A DNA stretch of 64,000 nucleotides from Shewanella donghaensis (GTDB lineage: Bacteria; Pseudomonadota; Gammaproteobacteria; Enterobacterales; Shewanellaceae). Both the position numbers and the translations under genes were made by a program. The stretch is from contig NZ_CP041783.1 in assembly GCF_007567505.1 (NCBI RefSeq), positions 1,054,001 to 1,118,000 of the forward strand, given 5' to 3'. The notes under the pieces are model-generated. The model had not been told where the DNA came from. It searched no databases and worked only from the letters and a program-made list of their open reading frames with translations. Shown piece after piece: positions 53,218-62,838 of this stretch. Positions within the stretch are counted from its first letter, which is position 1; each line of letters starts with the position of its first letter.

Positions 53218-54894
53218 TTAGTAAATACTACAACCTAAATCACTTTTAGATTGGGTGAATTTCACTTCACCATTAGGTTCGTAATCGGCAACATTAATCG
53301 TTTTCTGTTGTTTAATGTATTCATACAATTCAATCGCATCAACATAACCCGCTTCTAGAATATTAATTTTCGGGTAATTGTCGCCACCTGCAGCACTAAA
53401 ACTCGGGATAGAAAACCGATACTGGCCGTTAATATCAAATGGTTGATTATTAATACTATGAATTTCAACACTTCTGTCTCGACACTTAACCGTCATATCA
53501 ATACCGTAGAACTGTGCATATGCACCACTAGTACGGGTTTTACTGGCAACATTAGAAAGATACTTAATCAGTTTTTCACCTGACATTTCAGCTAAACCAA
53601 TGGTATTGGAAAAAGGTTGTACCGTAAGCACATCACGATAGGCAACATCACCAGCTGTGATAGATGCTCTTACGCCACCTGAGTTCATGATGCCAAAATC
53701 AGCAAATACTTTACTGCTGTGAACTTTAGCAATTAAGCGACCTAAGTTAGTTTGTTGTGAGCGGACGACTTTTCGGTCGCCTTCTAATAAACCATCAACC
53801 TTGCCGATAAGTACATCGAGTTCAGCACTACCCTTTTGTTGAAATGGTAATAATGCAGCTTCTACATCAGGGTTACGTACATAAAAGTCCGCTACTGGAT
53901 CTGCTAGCTTTTTACCGAATGCTGTTCTTTTTAAATTGATAGGAATTAATTCGTAATCAATTAAGTATAATTTGCCATTAATGTACTCAAAGTCAGCACG
54001 CCCAACAAAGCGGCCCCATTCGTGTGCCTGCATGATCCAAGTACCATTTTGCTTATCAGGGCGACAAGAACCACCCGCTTTGAATCTCTTATCATACTCA
54101 CTGTTTCGGCCACTCATACAAACAGGGTTCTGTGAATGTCCGCCGATGATGGCATTAAGCTCACCTTCATTAAGTGCTCTTGCCATACTGACATCACCTG
54201 GCGCATTACTGCCAAATTCGCCGTCCTGATAATGCCCCATATGGGTTGCTGCAAAAACTAAATCGACGCTTTCATCTGCTTTAATTTGTTTGAGCAGTTT
54301 TTTCATTTCTGCAATAGGATCGGTAAACAGTAAAGATTCTGTATTTTGCGGGTTGGTTAACTTAGGTGTGTCATTGGTGGTTAGTCCCACAACAGCAATA
54401 TCAATACCGCCAACTTTGAAGACTTTATAAGGTTCAAAATAACGTTCATTGGTGTCTTTATCGTAAATATTGGCCGCTAACATTGGGAATGTGGCTAACT
54501 CAGCTTGCTCAGCTAATACAGACAGTGGATTATCAAATTCGTGGTTACCGACAGCCATAGCATCGTAACCAATCATGTTCATACCAATAAAGTCAGGTAT
54601 TGCATTTTGTAAGTCCGATTCTGGTACGCCGGTATTGATATCACCACCCGATAGCACAAGTGTATGACCCCCATCAGCAGCAACTTCTTTACGGATACCA
54701 TCGATTACGGTAAACCGTGCAGCCATACCGTACTCGCCAGCTTTATTGTGCCAAAAACGGCCATGATTATCGTTGGTGTGCAAGACTGTAAATTTTGTAC
54801 AGTTATCATCATTACAATCAGGTCTAGGCTCGCAGCCTGACAGAAAAACTAACATTGTGATGACAGCCAGTAGACTCGGAATTATTCTTATCAT
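53218..54894 (-). CDS. 5'-nucleotidase/UshA-like lipoprotein metallophosphatase
   Basis: A 558-residue secreted two-domain enzyme. A lipobox LSGC (cleavage before Cys21) anchors it to the outer membrane or periplasm. The N-terminal metallophosphatase domain has all ligand motifs: HTNDNHGRF, SGGDINTG, GNHEFDN, THMGHY and GGHSQ. The C-terminal 5'-nucleotidase domain has QTNLGRL and NSGGVRA, then VLTVQPFSNT. Such proteins split nucleotides or UDP-sugars to nucleosides for salvage. It is clearly paralogous to the protein encoded at 56036-57751 (over half of residues alike by eye). The substrate is unproven. Confidence 0.9.
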   Translation of the reverse strand: MIRIIPSLLAVITMLVFLSGCEPRPDCNDDNCTKFTVLHTNDNHGRFWHNKAGEYGMAARFTVIDGIRKEVAADGGHTLVLSGGDINTGVPESDLQNAIPDFIGMNMIGYDAMAVGNHEFDNPLSVLAEQAELATFPMLAANIYDKDTNERYFEPYKVFKVGGIDIAVVGLTTNDTPKLTNPQNTESLLFTDPIAEMKKLLKQIKADESVDLVFAATHMGHYQDGEFGSNAPGDVSMARALNEGELNAIIGGHSQNPVCMSGRNSEYDKRFKAGGSCRPDKQNGTWIMQAHEWGRFVGRADFEYINGKLYLIDYELIPINLKRTAFGKKLADPVADFYVRNPDVEAALLPFQQKGSAELDVLIGKVDGLLEGDRKVVRSQQTNLGRLIAKVHSSKVFADFGIMNSGGVRASITAGDVAYRDVLTVQPFSNTIGLAEMSGEKLIKYLSNVASKTRTSGAYAQFYGIDMTVKCRDRSVEIHSINNQPFDINGQYRFSIPSFSAAGGDNYPKINILEAGYVDAIELYEYIKQQKTINVADYEPNGEVKFTQSKSDLGCSIY

Positions 54895-55115
54895 TATGTA
54901 ACCCGTAAACGTTCTATTTTATAAAGGTGGTCAGTTCGAATAACGTAATCAAACCCATTACAAAAACTGCTACACATTCTAACAAAATACCATCAATTAA
55001 TGTATTTATTTTATAAACATAATCATAAATAACAATGATTTAGTTATATCGTATATACACCGATTGTCCCATGTTTAAGACGGGGCTATAACATTCAATG
55101 TATTTAACAGGATAT

Positions 55116-55153
55116 AAAAAAAGGCTACACATCAAAATGATGATAAGCCTTTT
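55116..55153 (-). terminator. Terminator-like hairpin after the esterase gene
   Basis: AAAAAGGCT pairs with AGCCTTTT, with an inner ATCA / TGAT stem. There is a T run on the minus strand. The rest of 54895-55234 shows only the promoter region of the first UshA-like gene. Confidence 0.65.
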
Positions 55154-55234
55154 ATTTTTAGCGATTTTATTTAAAATGATATAGAGAAAGCATTGTACTT
55201 AATTAAAAACAGTCACCTATATATCGTTAAAACA

Positions 55235-55912
55235 TTAGCAAAGCTTGTCAGTGATCCATTGGCCAATTTTTGACAATTGCTCCGGAATAACACTGTGAGG
55301 CATAGGGTAAGTTTTCCACTGAGTGTCATAGCCTGCATTAATTAAGGCATCGTATGCCATTTTGCCAGCAAATAAGGGCACCACTTCATCTTGCTCACCA
55401 TGATTTTGTAATAATGGCGTTTTACTATTAGCAACACTTAACCCCTCAGGTAGCACATCTCCAGCAGGTAAATAACAAGATAAAGCCATGATCCCAGCAA
55501 GCGATGTCTCAAACCTAAGACCTGTAAATAGACTCATTACTCCGCCTTGGCTAAATCCCGCAAGGATAATATTTTCTGCTTTTATTCCTGACTTTATCTG
55601 TTCATTAATCAACGCCTTGATAGAGACTTCTGATGCCAAAACACCCTCAATATCAGCCCTATCATGAAGATCCATGCTTTTAATGTCATACCAAGAACGC
55701 ATCACATACCCATTGTTAATGGTAACGGCTTGCTCTGGAGCATGAGGAAAAACAAAACGAATGGCGTGATTATCTGGCAAACCCAAGATTGGAACCACTG
55801 GGGCAAAACCTGCACCTGAATCACCTAGGCCATGAAGCCAAATTACACATGATTGAGCTGCTGTTGTAGGCTCAACTGTTATACGCTCTAATGGTGTTGT
55901 CACCGACGACAT
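55235..55912 (-). CDS. Alpha/beta-hydrolase carboxylesterase (YpfH/phospholipase-like)
   Basis: A 225-residue single-domain serine hydrolase of the carboxylesterase/lysophospholipase type. Seen: the oxyanion-hole motif WLHGLGDSG (24-32), the nucleophile elbow GFSQGGVM (Ser in GxSxGG), and the catalytic Asp and His in NHGEQDEVVP and MPHSV near the C-terminus. There is no signal peptide, so it is cytoplasmic. It lies between two UshA-like paralogues on the same strand but is separated from both by terminators, so it is probably its own unit. Physiological ester substrates are unknown. Confidence 0.88.
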   Translation of the reverse strand: MSSVTTPLERITVEPTTAAQSCVIWLHGLGDSGAGFAPVVPILGLPDNHAIRFVFPHAPEQAVTINNGYVMRSWYDIKSMDLHDRADIEGVLASEVSIKALINEQIKSGIKAENIILAGFSQGGVMSLFTGLRFETSLAGIMALSCYLPAGDVLPEGLSVANSKTPLLQNHGEQDEVVPLFAGKMAYDALINAGYDTQWKTYPMPHSVIPEQLSKIGQWITDKLC

Positions 55913-55977
55913 AATAAAATCCTTTATGATGAATTGCGGCTATCTTATACCAATCTTTATTGACCGTTAAGCTTCAA

Positions 55978-56005
55978 ATAAAAAAGGTAGCCGAAGCTAC
56001 CTTTT
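55978..56005 (-). terminator. Terminator of the second UshA-like gene
   Basis: A 10-bp stem AAAAGGTAGC / GCTACCTTTT around CGAA, followed by T on the minus strand. Confidence 0.9.
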
Positions 56006-56035
56006 CATTGTTATAACAGTTTACAAATTCAAGAA

Positions 56036-57751
56036 TTATTGAGCACAACTCTTAACAAGCGAACCGCTACGATAGAAGTTCAATTGACCTTCGACTGGAG
56101 CGTAATCAGCAGCTGTAATATCAGGATTAGCCACAAAGTATTCACGGAAAACAGCGGCATCCATTAGCTGTGTATCAATGTAGTTAGGGTGTTGATTAAT
56201 TACAGGGTAATCGTCACCACCAGCAGCACTAAAATGAATTACTGAGAAAGTATAATTTTCATTTTCATCAAATGAACGTCCACCTAAAGAAGCAATATCG
56301 ACACTACCAGCATCACAATCAACATCCATTGCAACATCATTCAATTGTGGGAATCCGCCACCAGTTTTAACAGCAATAGCCGCTAAGTAATCTTCAACTT
56401 CAGCGCCTGTCATAGTGACATATGAGACGAAGTTACCAAAAGGTTGAACCGTTAATACGTCACGGTATGAAATATCACCTTCTGCGATAGAAGCACGGAT
56501 GCCACCAGAGTTCATCACACCAAAATCAGCAGTTACATTGAAGTTTTTAGTCACAAATTCTGAATATGCCGTTGTTAGCAAGTTACCTAAGTTAGTCTGT
56601 TCGGCACGAACTACTTCACGATCGCCTTCTAGCTTGCCATCCGTGTAAGAAATAATAACATCAAGTAACTCTTGGCCACGTTCTTGGTATGGCAGAAGCA
56701 AATCATAGACTGATTGGTCTTTTTCTATTTCTTCAGTAATGAAAACTAAATCACCGTTTTCATCTTCAGTCTTCAAATTGATTGGAATTAATGAGTAGTT
56801 TGCTAGCGTGAGCTCTCCATCCATGTATTCAAAATCTGCACGACCAACATACTTACCCCATTCATGTGCTTGCATGATATAGGTACCATTTTGTTGATCA
56901 GGTTTGCATTCATCACCAGGATTAAAATCTGCATACTCATCACCTTCCATACAAACAGGGTTTTGAGAATGACCACCAATGATCGCTTGTAATTGACCTT
57001 CTTCTACTGAACGAGCTAGCATCACATCACCAGCAGCTTCAGTACCGTGATTGCCGTCAGCATAATGACCCATGTGAGTCACAGCAAACACCATATCAAC
57101 ATCTTCATTGGCTTCAATTTCAGCAAGTACTTTAGGCAGTTCTACTTGAGGATCGGTAAACGCTAAATTTTCAACATTTTCTGGATTAACAATTTTTGGT
57201 GTATCAACTGTTGTGAAACCAATAATCGCCACTTTTAAGCCGTTAATTTCAAATACACGGTAAGGCTCAAAGTAACGTTCTTCAGCATTCTTATCATAAA
57301 TATTTGCTGCCAACATAGGGAAGTTAGCTAATGTAGCCTGCATGTCTAACGTGCTGAGTACATTATCAAATTCATGGTTACCGACTGCCATAGCATCATA
57401 ACCAAGAAGATTCATTCCCATAAAATCAGGGATTGCTTGTTGCATGTCTGATTCAGGAACGCCGGTGTTAATATCACCACCAGATAAAAGAATTGTTTCC
57501 CCACCCGTACTTTCTACTTCATGGCGGATCTGATCAATAACCGTTTTTCGAGCCGCCATACCGTACTCGCCATCGCCATTTTCCCAGAAACGGCCATGAT
57601 TATCATTGGTGTGAATAACGGTAAAGCTAGTACATGCATCACCAGCAGCTTCACAGGCTGTTAGGTTTTTATCATCGTCGTCATTGCTACAACCCGATAA
57701 CGCAGCAAGTACAGCCGTGGCAACTAGTCCTTTATACAACATATTTTTCAT
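56036..57751 (-). CDS. 5'-nucleotidase/UshA-like lipoprotein, paralogue
   Basis: A 571-residue lipoprotein (lipobox LSGC, then an Asp-rich spacer SNDDDDK). The metallophosphatase and 5'-nucleotidase domains carry the same motifs as its neighbour: HTNDNHGRF, LSGGDINTG, GNHEFDN, THMGHY, GGHSQ, QTNLGNL and NSGGIRA. It differs from the neighbour by small insertions around residues 330-350 (KTEDENGDLVFITEEIEKDQ) and a more acidic surface, suggesting a divided role. It is transcribed separately, with its own terminator. It is probably a periplasmic nucleotidase used to obtain phosphate or nucleosides; the substrate is unproven. Confidence 0.9.
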   Translation of the reverse strand: MKNMLYKGLVATAVLAALSGCSNDDDDKNLTACEAAGDACTSFTVIHTNDNHGRFWENGDGEYGMAARKTVIDQIRHEVESTGGETILLSGGDINTGVPESDMQQAIPDFMGMNLLGYDAMAVGNHEFDNVLSTLDMQATLANFPMLAANIYDKNAEERYFEPYRVFEINGLKVAIIGFTTVDTPKIVNPENVENLAFTDPQVELPKVLAEIEANEDVDMVFAVTHMGHYADGNHGTEAAGDVMLARSVEEGQLQAIIGGHSQNPVCMEGDEYADFNPGDECKPDQQNGTYIMQAHEWGKYVGRADFEYMDGELTLANYSLIPINLKTEDENGDLVFITEEIEKDQSVYDLLLPYQERGQELLDVIISYTDGKLEGDREVVRAEQTNLGNLLTTAYSEFVTKNFNVTADFGVMNSGGIRASIAEGDISYRDVLTVQPFGNFVSYVTMTGAEVEDYLAAIAVKTGGGFPQLNDVAMDVDCDAGSVDIASLGGRSFDENENYTFSVIHFSAAGGDDYPVINQHPNYIDTQLMDAAVFREYFVANPDITAADYAPVEGQLNFYRSGSLVKSCAQ

Positions 57752-58216
57752 GATCTAACCCCTAATCAATTTGATTTTTTTAATGTACGAGCCATCCAGC
57801 TCATTACTGAATATTATCAAACACTGGACTAGTTTCATGTCTATTTTATTACAAAGCGTGACATTTAACGCAATAACAACAATAACTTACAACCATTACT
57901 ACATCGGGTTTGAGAACAGTTAACAAGCTCATCATTAAAAAGACAAACGGCCATTAATGAAGTGAATACCTGTTGAGCTATAAGCATATGATATAGCAGC
58001 ACTAAAAAATCAAGCTGCCCATCACTACATTGTCCCCAATTAAGAACACACTGTATTAAATTTAGTTGCAGTTCATTTTTGTAACATTTGACATTTATTT
58101 TTGATCGAGTAGTTATTATCTTTTACATCGAATTAATCGAAATTTATCACCCATTTTTTAATCTTTTATTCGATTAAATCGTAAACTAGCATTAGCTGAT
58201 TAATTAAAGTGATTAG
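57752..58216. other. Intergenic region between divergent genes
   Basis: 465 bases holding the promoters of the second UshA-like gene and of the glutathione transferase-like gene. A TTGACA at 58088-58093 could be a -35 for the latter, but no well-spaced -10 is evident. No gene is visible. Confidence 0.5.
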
Positions 58217-59236
58217 GTGGTGAAAGTGGGTTTATTACAAAATGGCCAATGGGTCGATCAGTGGTACACAACCAAAGGGAATAATGGAAAATTTCAGCGA
58301 GAAGATGCTCAGTTGCGAAATTGGATTACCAAAGATGGCTGTGCTGGCTTAAGTGGCTCTGACGGATTAAAAGCTGAGGCTGGACGTTACCATTTATACG
58401 TTTCATTAGCCTGCCCTTGGGCCCACCGCACCTTAATATTTCTGCAGTTAAAGCAACTCACAGCTTTAATTGGTGTCACGGTTGTCGAACCGCATATGTT
58501 AACAAATGGCTGGGAGTTTGCTGGAAAAAACCAATCAACAGAAGCTAATGCGATAAATGGCGCCAATCCAGATCCATTATTTAATAAAGACTATCTCTAT
58601 CAAATTTATCAAATAGCTAAACCTGATTATAATGGTCGCGTAACGGTTCCCGTTTTGTGGGATAAGCAGCTTAATACCATTGTGAGTAATGAATCATCAG
58701 AAATCATTCGCATGTTTAATGAAGCTTTTAATGAGATTACCGTAAATGAAGAAGACTATTACCCAGATGATTTGCGTACAAATATTGACGAATTGAATAG
58801 TGTTATATATGCCAAGATTAATAATGGGGTTTATCGCAGCGGTTTTGCCACAAGCCAACAAGCCTACGAAGACGCAGTTATTCCACTGTTTGAATGTTTA
58901 GATCAGCTAGAACTTCGATTATCGAATCAACGTTATTTATTGGGGGATATCATTACCGAAGCAGATTGGCGACTTTTTACCACCTTGATTCGATTTGACT
59001 GTGTTTATGTGGGTCATTTTAAAACCAACATACGCACAATAGAGTCTTACCCTAATTTGTCTCAATATTTAAGAGACTTATATCAGCAGCCTGGCATTGC
59101 TGCTACGGTGAACTTTGAACATATAAAACAGCATTATTATTTTAGTCATCAGCATATCAACCCGACACAAGTGGTCCCTGTGGGGCCTGATATTGATTAT
59201 TTAAGCCCTCATAATCGTCAGCGATTCTCACGGTAA
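58217..59236 (+). CDS. Glutathionyl-hydroquinone reductase (YqjG-like, GST Xi class)
   Basis: A 339-residue cytoplasmic glutathione transferase-fold enzyme. It is likely to reduce glutathionyl-hydroquinones with glutathione, a quinone detoxification role. Seen: an N-terminal extension; the catalytic Cys in LACPWAHRTLIF (about 68-79), the Xi-class signature; VPVLWDKQLNTIVSNESSEI (about 150-170); and the C-terminal all-helical domain with EADWRLFTTLIRFDCVYVGHFK (near 250). Length fits YqjG (about 328). The start is one of three close GTG codons (58217, 58220, 58226); AGGT suits the last best. It is a single gene. Confidence 0.88.
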   Translation: MVKVGLLQNGQWVDQWYTTKGNNGKFQREDAQLRNWITKDGCAGLSGSDGLKAEAGRYHLYVSLACPWAHRTLIFLQLKQLTALIGVTVVEPHMLTNGWEFAGKNQSTEANAINGANPDPLFNKDYLYQIYQIAKPDYNGRVTVPVLWDKQLNTIVSNESSEIIRMFNEAFNEITVNEEDYYPDDLRTNIDELNSVIYAKINNGVYRSGFATSQQAYEDAVIPLFECLDQLELRLSNQRYLLGDIITEADWRLFTTLIRFDCVYVGHFKTNIRTIESYPNLSQYLRDLYQQPGIAATVNFEHIKQHYYFSHQHINPTQVVPVGPDIDYLSPHNRQRFSR

Positions 59237-59315
59237 CAGAGTGATATAAACGATCAATATTGCAGTAGGTAAGTAATTATATTCAGAGCTCAATCTGAGT
59301 ACTTAATCTAAATGC

Positions 59316-59543
59316 TTATTCTGCTGCGATACCCATCACTTCAATCGCTTCATAAAACTGCTGAGCAGTATCAAGTTTCATGCTCCAGCGAACCACGCCT
59401 GCATCAGCAATGAGCATCAAGCTATCACTTAAGCATCTCATATCATCAACCATTGCGGTAAGCACAATGTTATTCATGTTTAAACGGCATTGTATTTCGA
59501 ACGGAGTCACAACTAATTTACCTTGAGAAAATTCAATAATCAT
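59316..59543 (-). CDS. Small DUF3389-like protein
   Basis: 75 residues, cytoplasmic, with no signal or membrane segment. The pattern IEFSQGKLVVTPFEIQCRL followed by VRWSMKLDTAQQFYEAIEVM looks like a compact alpha/beta domain and resembles DUF3389 proteins of Vibrio and Shewanella as I remember them; I am not certain. It lies downstream of slyD on the same strand, but a terminator separates them. No function is known. Confidence 0.6.
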   Translation of the reverse strand: MIIEFSQGKLVVTPFEIQCRLNMNNIVLTAMVDDMRCLSDSLMLIADAGVVRWSMKLDTAQQFYEAIEVMGIAAE

Positions 59544-59568
59544 TCAACGACTTCTTATAAATTCCAAT

Positions 59569-59601
59569 AAAAATCCCAAGCACATAAATATACTTGGGAT
59601 T
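59569..59601 (-). terminator. Terminator of slyD
   Basis: A 9-bp stem AATCCCAAG / CTTGGGATT with a 12-base loop, and T5 on the minus strand. Confidence 0.85.
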
Positions 59602-59628
59602 ACACTTTTAGGTTATACAACAGCAGGA

Positions 59629-60111
59629 TTAGTGCTGATGACCACCCTCACCGTGTGAATGACCGTGTGCAATTTCTTCATCAGTTGCATCACGAAAATC
59701 AACGACTTCGATATCAAACGTTAACTCACGACCCGCTAATGGGTGGTTAGTGTCAATCGTTGCCATGAATTTACCCATTTTAACGATAGTGACTTGGCGT
59801 TGACCATCTTCAGTATTGATGATTGCAGGCATGCCCACTTTCCATACTTTAGCGCCTTGCAAGTGTTTAACTGAAACACGTTGCTCTGCACCTTCTTGGC
59901 GCTCACCGTATGTTTGTGCTGCAGGAAGTGTCACAGTGAATTTTTCACCGGCATCTTTACCTGTAATCGCATCTTCAACACCTGGCATCATGTTGTCATT
60001 GCCATGTAAATAAGCGATTGGAGAGCCGCCTTCGTTAGTTTCAATAACTTCACCTTGTTCATCGCGAAGGGTGTAGTTGAATCGTACGACCATGTTGTCT
60101 TGAGCGCTCAT
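59629..60111 (-). CDS. slyD: FKBP-type peptidyl-prolyl isomerase SlyD
   Basis: A 160-residue cytoplasmic prolyl isomerase and metallochaperone. Seen: the FKBP start VVRFNYTLRDEQGEVIETNE; YLHGNDNMMPGVEDAITGKD, the loop before the inserted IF chaperone flap (about 70-125); HPLAGRELTFDIEVVD; and a His-rich C-terminal tail HGHSHGEGGHQH, which binds nickel and other metals in hydrogenase and urease maturation. GGACA lies upstream of the ATG. The tail is shorter than in E. coli SlyD (196 residues in all) but keeps the metal-binding character. It is a single gene. Confidence 0.94.
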   Translation of the reverse strand: MSAQDNMVVRFNYTLRDEQGEVIETNEGGSPIAYLHGNDNMMPGVEDAITGKDAGEKFTVTLPAAQTYGERQEGAEQRVSVKHLQGAKVWKVGMPAIINTEDGQRQVTIVKMGKFMATIDTNHPLAGRELTFDIEVVDFRDATDEEIAHGHSHGEGGHQH

Positions 60112-60224
60112 CGAATGTCCTTTGTTTACTTCGATTTCAATAGTTGGCGCAGCTTAACAAATACCCCATTAAGCTGCCAGTAAAAATGCCGAAGCAAATC
60201 GGCTTAACTGTTAAGGTTTAACCT

Positions 60225-61433
60225 TTAAGGAGTAATCGTAACGCCCAGCGCTTCAAACGTTTTAGCATCAGGAAAACCATCAGCTACTATGTTTTTGCTA
60301 CGCTGAAAAGCTTGAACGCCAGCAATAGAATTACGGCCTAATACACCATCAGGCTTACCCACATCAAAACCTAAATCGTTTAACTTCGCTTGCATCACTT
60401 TTATGTCACTGCGATTAAACAAACCATGATCTGGAGCGCTCACTTTAAGTGGTGCGGCGCCATTAATGCGATCCGCTAAATGCCCTACTGCAATGGCGTA
60501 AAACTCAGAACGGTTCCAGCGCATAATGACATCGAAATTGTCATAACCTAAAAATGCCGGACCAGTATGCCCAGATGGGACATATAAAGACGCTTCCATT
60601 TCAGGTGTTGAAAGTGGATTGCCATTCGCTTGCTTAAGATTTAATGCGGCCCAATCCGTTAATGGTTTAGGGTGCTTGCTGCCTAAGTATTGATAATCGT
60701 AGTTTTCAGGGAGTAAAATTTCACGACCCCAACGCTCATTCGCTTTCCAACCAAGCTGTTGTAAGAAGTTTGCCGCTGACGTTAATGCATCATCGGTGCT
60801 ATTCCATAAATCAACTTTGCCATCGCCATCACCATCAACCGCGTATTTAGCATAATTGGTTGGCATGAATTGGGTGTGCCCCATCGCGCCAGCCCAAGAC
60901 CCAACCATGGTGGCTTCGTCAAAACCGTATTTTTCTTTAAGCTTCAGTGCTTGCATTAACTCTTTGGTAAAATAATCACTACGACGTGGGTCACAAGCTA
61001 AAGTCGCTAATGAATTTAACACCGACATTTTGCCTTTATAACCACCAAAGTTTGTTTCAAGCCCCCAAAACGCAATGATGTATTGCCCAGGTACGCCGTA
61101 CTCTTTTGTGAGGTTATTTAATAATGCTCTGTGCTCAGCAAGTAAACGGCGACCTTCTTCAACGCGCCAATTGGTGACACGTTTATTAAAGTAGTTACCA
61201 AAGGTGGTGCTAAATTCCGGTTGCTGGTTATCAAGCTCTATTACTCGAGGTATAAATTTGAGGTTAGCAACGCTGGTATTAATAGTTTGTTCAGACAAAC
61301 CTTCAGAGCGCGCTTTGACTTTGAGCTTATCAACACATTGAGAAAAATCATCAGCAGCAAAAGAATGAAAGCTAGCAAAACTAGATATGAGTAAAGCTGA
61401 TGTAAATAAAGTAGGAAATCTGAGAGTCACCAT
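60225..61433 (-). CDS. Lytic murein transglycosylase (MltB family) with peptidoglycan-binding domain
   Basis: A 402-residue periplasmic enzyme that cleaves peptidoglycan glycan strands leaving 1,6-anhydro-muramyl ends. A signal peptide (1-26, ending SFA) is followed by the SLT_2/MltB catalytic domain, with the catalytic Glu in FWGLETNFGGY (near 122), GSWAGAMGHTQFMP and DGDGDGKVDLWNS. A C-terminal PG_binding_1 domain (about 338-398, with QAKLNDLGFDVGKPDGVLGR) completes it. There is no lipobox, so it is soluble, unlike MltB itself. It is a single gene, possibly used in septum or appendage insertion. Confidence 0.92.
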   Translation of the reverse strand: MVTLRFPTLFTSALLISSFASFHSFAADDFSQCVDKLKVKARSEGLSEQTINTSVANLKFIPRVIELDNQQPEFSTTFGNYFNKRVTNWRVEEGRRLLAEHRALLNNLTKEYGVPGQYIIAFWGLETNFGGYKGKMSVLNSLATLACDPRRSDYFTKELMQALKLKEKYGFDEATMVGSWAGAMGHTQFMPTNYAKYAVDGDGDGKVDLWNSTDDALTSAANFLQQLGWKANERWGREILLPENYDYQYLGSKHPKPLTDWAALNLKQANGNPLSTPEMEASLYVPSGHTGPAFLGYDNFDVIMRWNRSEFYAIAVGHLADRINGAAPLKVSAPDHGLFNRSDIKVMQAKLNDLGFDVGKPDGVLGRNSIAGVQAFQRSKNIVADGFPDAKTFEALGVTITP

Positions 61434-61630
61434 AAATGAATACTTCTACAAAACAATGAATAGCCACATCGTGACTGATAGCGCAAAAGGAAACAAGGGC
61501 AAAGCCCGTTAAATCAATGAATTTTTGTTTTTGTTTATTTGATTTGGTCACAGAAGATTAATAGTGTTTTGTATTGATTAGGGTTAACGTATAATGCTTA
61601 AGTTAATTGAAAACTTCTAAGAGACTAATC

Positions 61631-61990
61631 ATGATTGAACTAACACCTGCAGTTGTAAGCTTTATTGAAAATGTTAAAAAGCATCAAGTCCTTTGGGCTT
61701 TGGCGGATGAAACGGGTGAAGGTTGGGTTGTTTGTGACTCTTCAGAATTTGATAATACCGATGTTATGCCTATATGGTCATTAGAAGCAGCTGCGGCATC
61801 GCACTGTACTGAAGAGTGGTCAGAATACAAAGCGGTAGAAATTAGCATCGATGACTTTTTAGAATTTTGGGTTGGCGATTTAAATGAAGACGGCGTGTTA
61901 ATTGGTCTTGATTGGGTTGCAAACGAAGATTGTTTAGAAGCAGACCCGATTGAACTAGCAAAAGAGCTAGTTGAAATCGAAGCTGAATAA
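61631..61990 (+). CDS. DUF2750 domain-containing protein
   Basis: A 119-residue acidic cytoplasmic protein of the DUF2750 family. Seen: FIENVKKHQVLWALADETGEG at the start; WVVCDSSEFDNTDVMPIWS; and FLEFWVGDLNEDGVLIGLDW, the characteristic blocks. The ATG at 61631 is supported by AAGAGA; an in-frame TTG at 61607 is rejected. The next gene, a cysteine-rich protein, lies 117 bases on, beyond a terminator. The family has no known biochemical function. Confidence 0.82.
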   Translation: MIELTPAVVSFIENVKKHQVLWALADETGEGWVVCDSSEFDNTDVMPIWSLEAAAASHCTEEWSEYKAVEISIDDFLEFWVGDLNEDGVLIGLDWVANEDCLEADPIELAKELVEIEAE

Positions 61991-62024
61991 TAGGCCTTAT
62001 CGGTTTATATAACGCTGCTAAATT

Positions 62025-62063
62025 AAGCTGCTGCAGTTCTTAAAGAACTAAAGCAGCTTTTTT
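62025..62063 (+). terminator. Terminator of the DUF2750 gene
   Basis: An outer stem AAGCTGCT / AGCAGCTT and inner stem AGTTCT / AGAACT, then TTTTTT. Confidence 0.85.
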
Positions 62064-62107
62064 GTGAACAGATTTAACGACATTAACAAAAATAAAAAAG
62101 GTTTATT

Positions 62108-62749
62108 GTGAATCACTTACCACCTTTGATTGATATCCCATTTGATCTCCGTCACCAGTGCTGGTTTTGCGCAGAGCCCAGTAATGATGTTTTTAGTTAT
62201 TATGCTAAACCTTCAACACCACACCCTTCATTGACACTACCCGCCTGTAATGAATGTGCCCGATTAGCCAAAAAGAACTTACTAACATCTATTTGGGATT
62301 GTAGGGATGCAGTTAAAGACGACTTAATGCGTATTTACCACAAAGATTTAGCGATTGGCATTAATTGGACTGAAGAAGAATTAGCAGAATCAGGTTTTGA
62401 TTGTCGTATTTTATCTGGTTTTAAAGAAAGTGCATGGATGATGTACAACATCGCAAAAGGCCGCATTAATGCTAGAGGCTGGCCATTGGTACTTAACGCT
62501 GTAGATATTGAACAGGGATACAGTGCGGTATTCGAATTTGACGGATTACAATTCAATACTCTGACAAAAGCGATTAACCACTATTGTGAAACCTTGATGC
62601 TGAATAAGCCGCTATTATGTGAGTTACTCAATGTGGTTGGTAAAGAAAAGTTCTCTTACGCTATCAGGTTGTGTCGCATGAATATTGGTATTACTAAAGA
62701 ACACCAACGTTTACTTATTGAGCAAGTAAAACAAGAGTTTGCACAATAA
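62108..62749 (+). CDS. Hypothetical protein with a four-cysteine zinc site
   Basis: 213 residues, cytoplasmic. The N-terminal 60 residues hold CWFC (about 19-22) and CNEC (about 48-51), a CxxC...CxxC pair that probably binds zinc, as in HNH-like or zinc-ribbon proteins. The rest is a helical domain with no motif I recognise. The start is GTG at 62108, with AAAGG upstream; no ATG fits. It is a single gene with its own terminator. It could be a Shewanella-specific regulator or nuclease-like protein, but neither is shown. Confidence 0.68.
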   Translation: MNHLPPLIDIPFDLRHQCWFCAEPSNDVFSYYAKPSTPHPSLTLPACNECARLAKKNLLTSIWDCRDAVKDDLMRIYHKDLAIGINWTEEELAESGFDCRILSGFKESAWMMYNIAKGRINARGWPLVLNAVDIEQGYSAVFEFDGLQFNTLTKAINHYCETLMLNKPLLCELLNVVGKEKFSYAIRLCRMNIGITKEHQRLLIEQVKQEFAQ

Positions 62750-62783
62750 AAACAGTGATGAGATTAACCCGATAATGATGAAC

Positions 62784-62812
62784 AAAAAAGAGTGCTATTT
62801 GCACTCTTTTTT
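62784..62812. terminator. Bidirectional terminator between the zinc-site and cheV genes
   Basis: A 12-bp stem AAAAAAGAGTGC / GCACTCTTTTTT with a 5-base loop, between convergent genes. Confidence 0.92.
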
Positions 62813-62838
62813 ATGGCTAAATGACTGTGGTAACTCGC

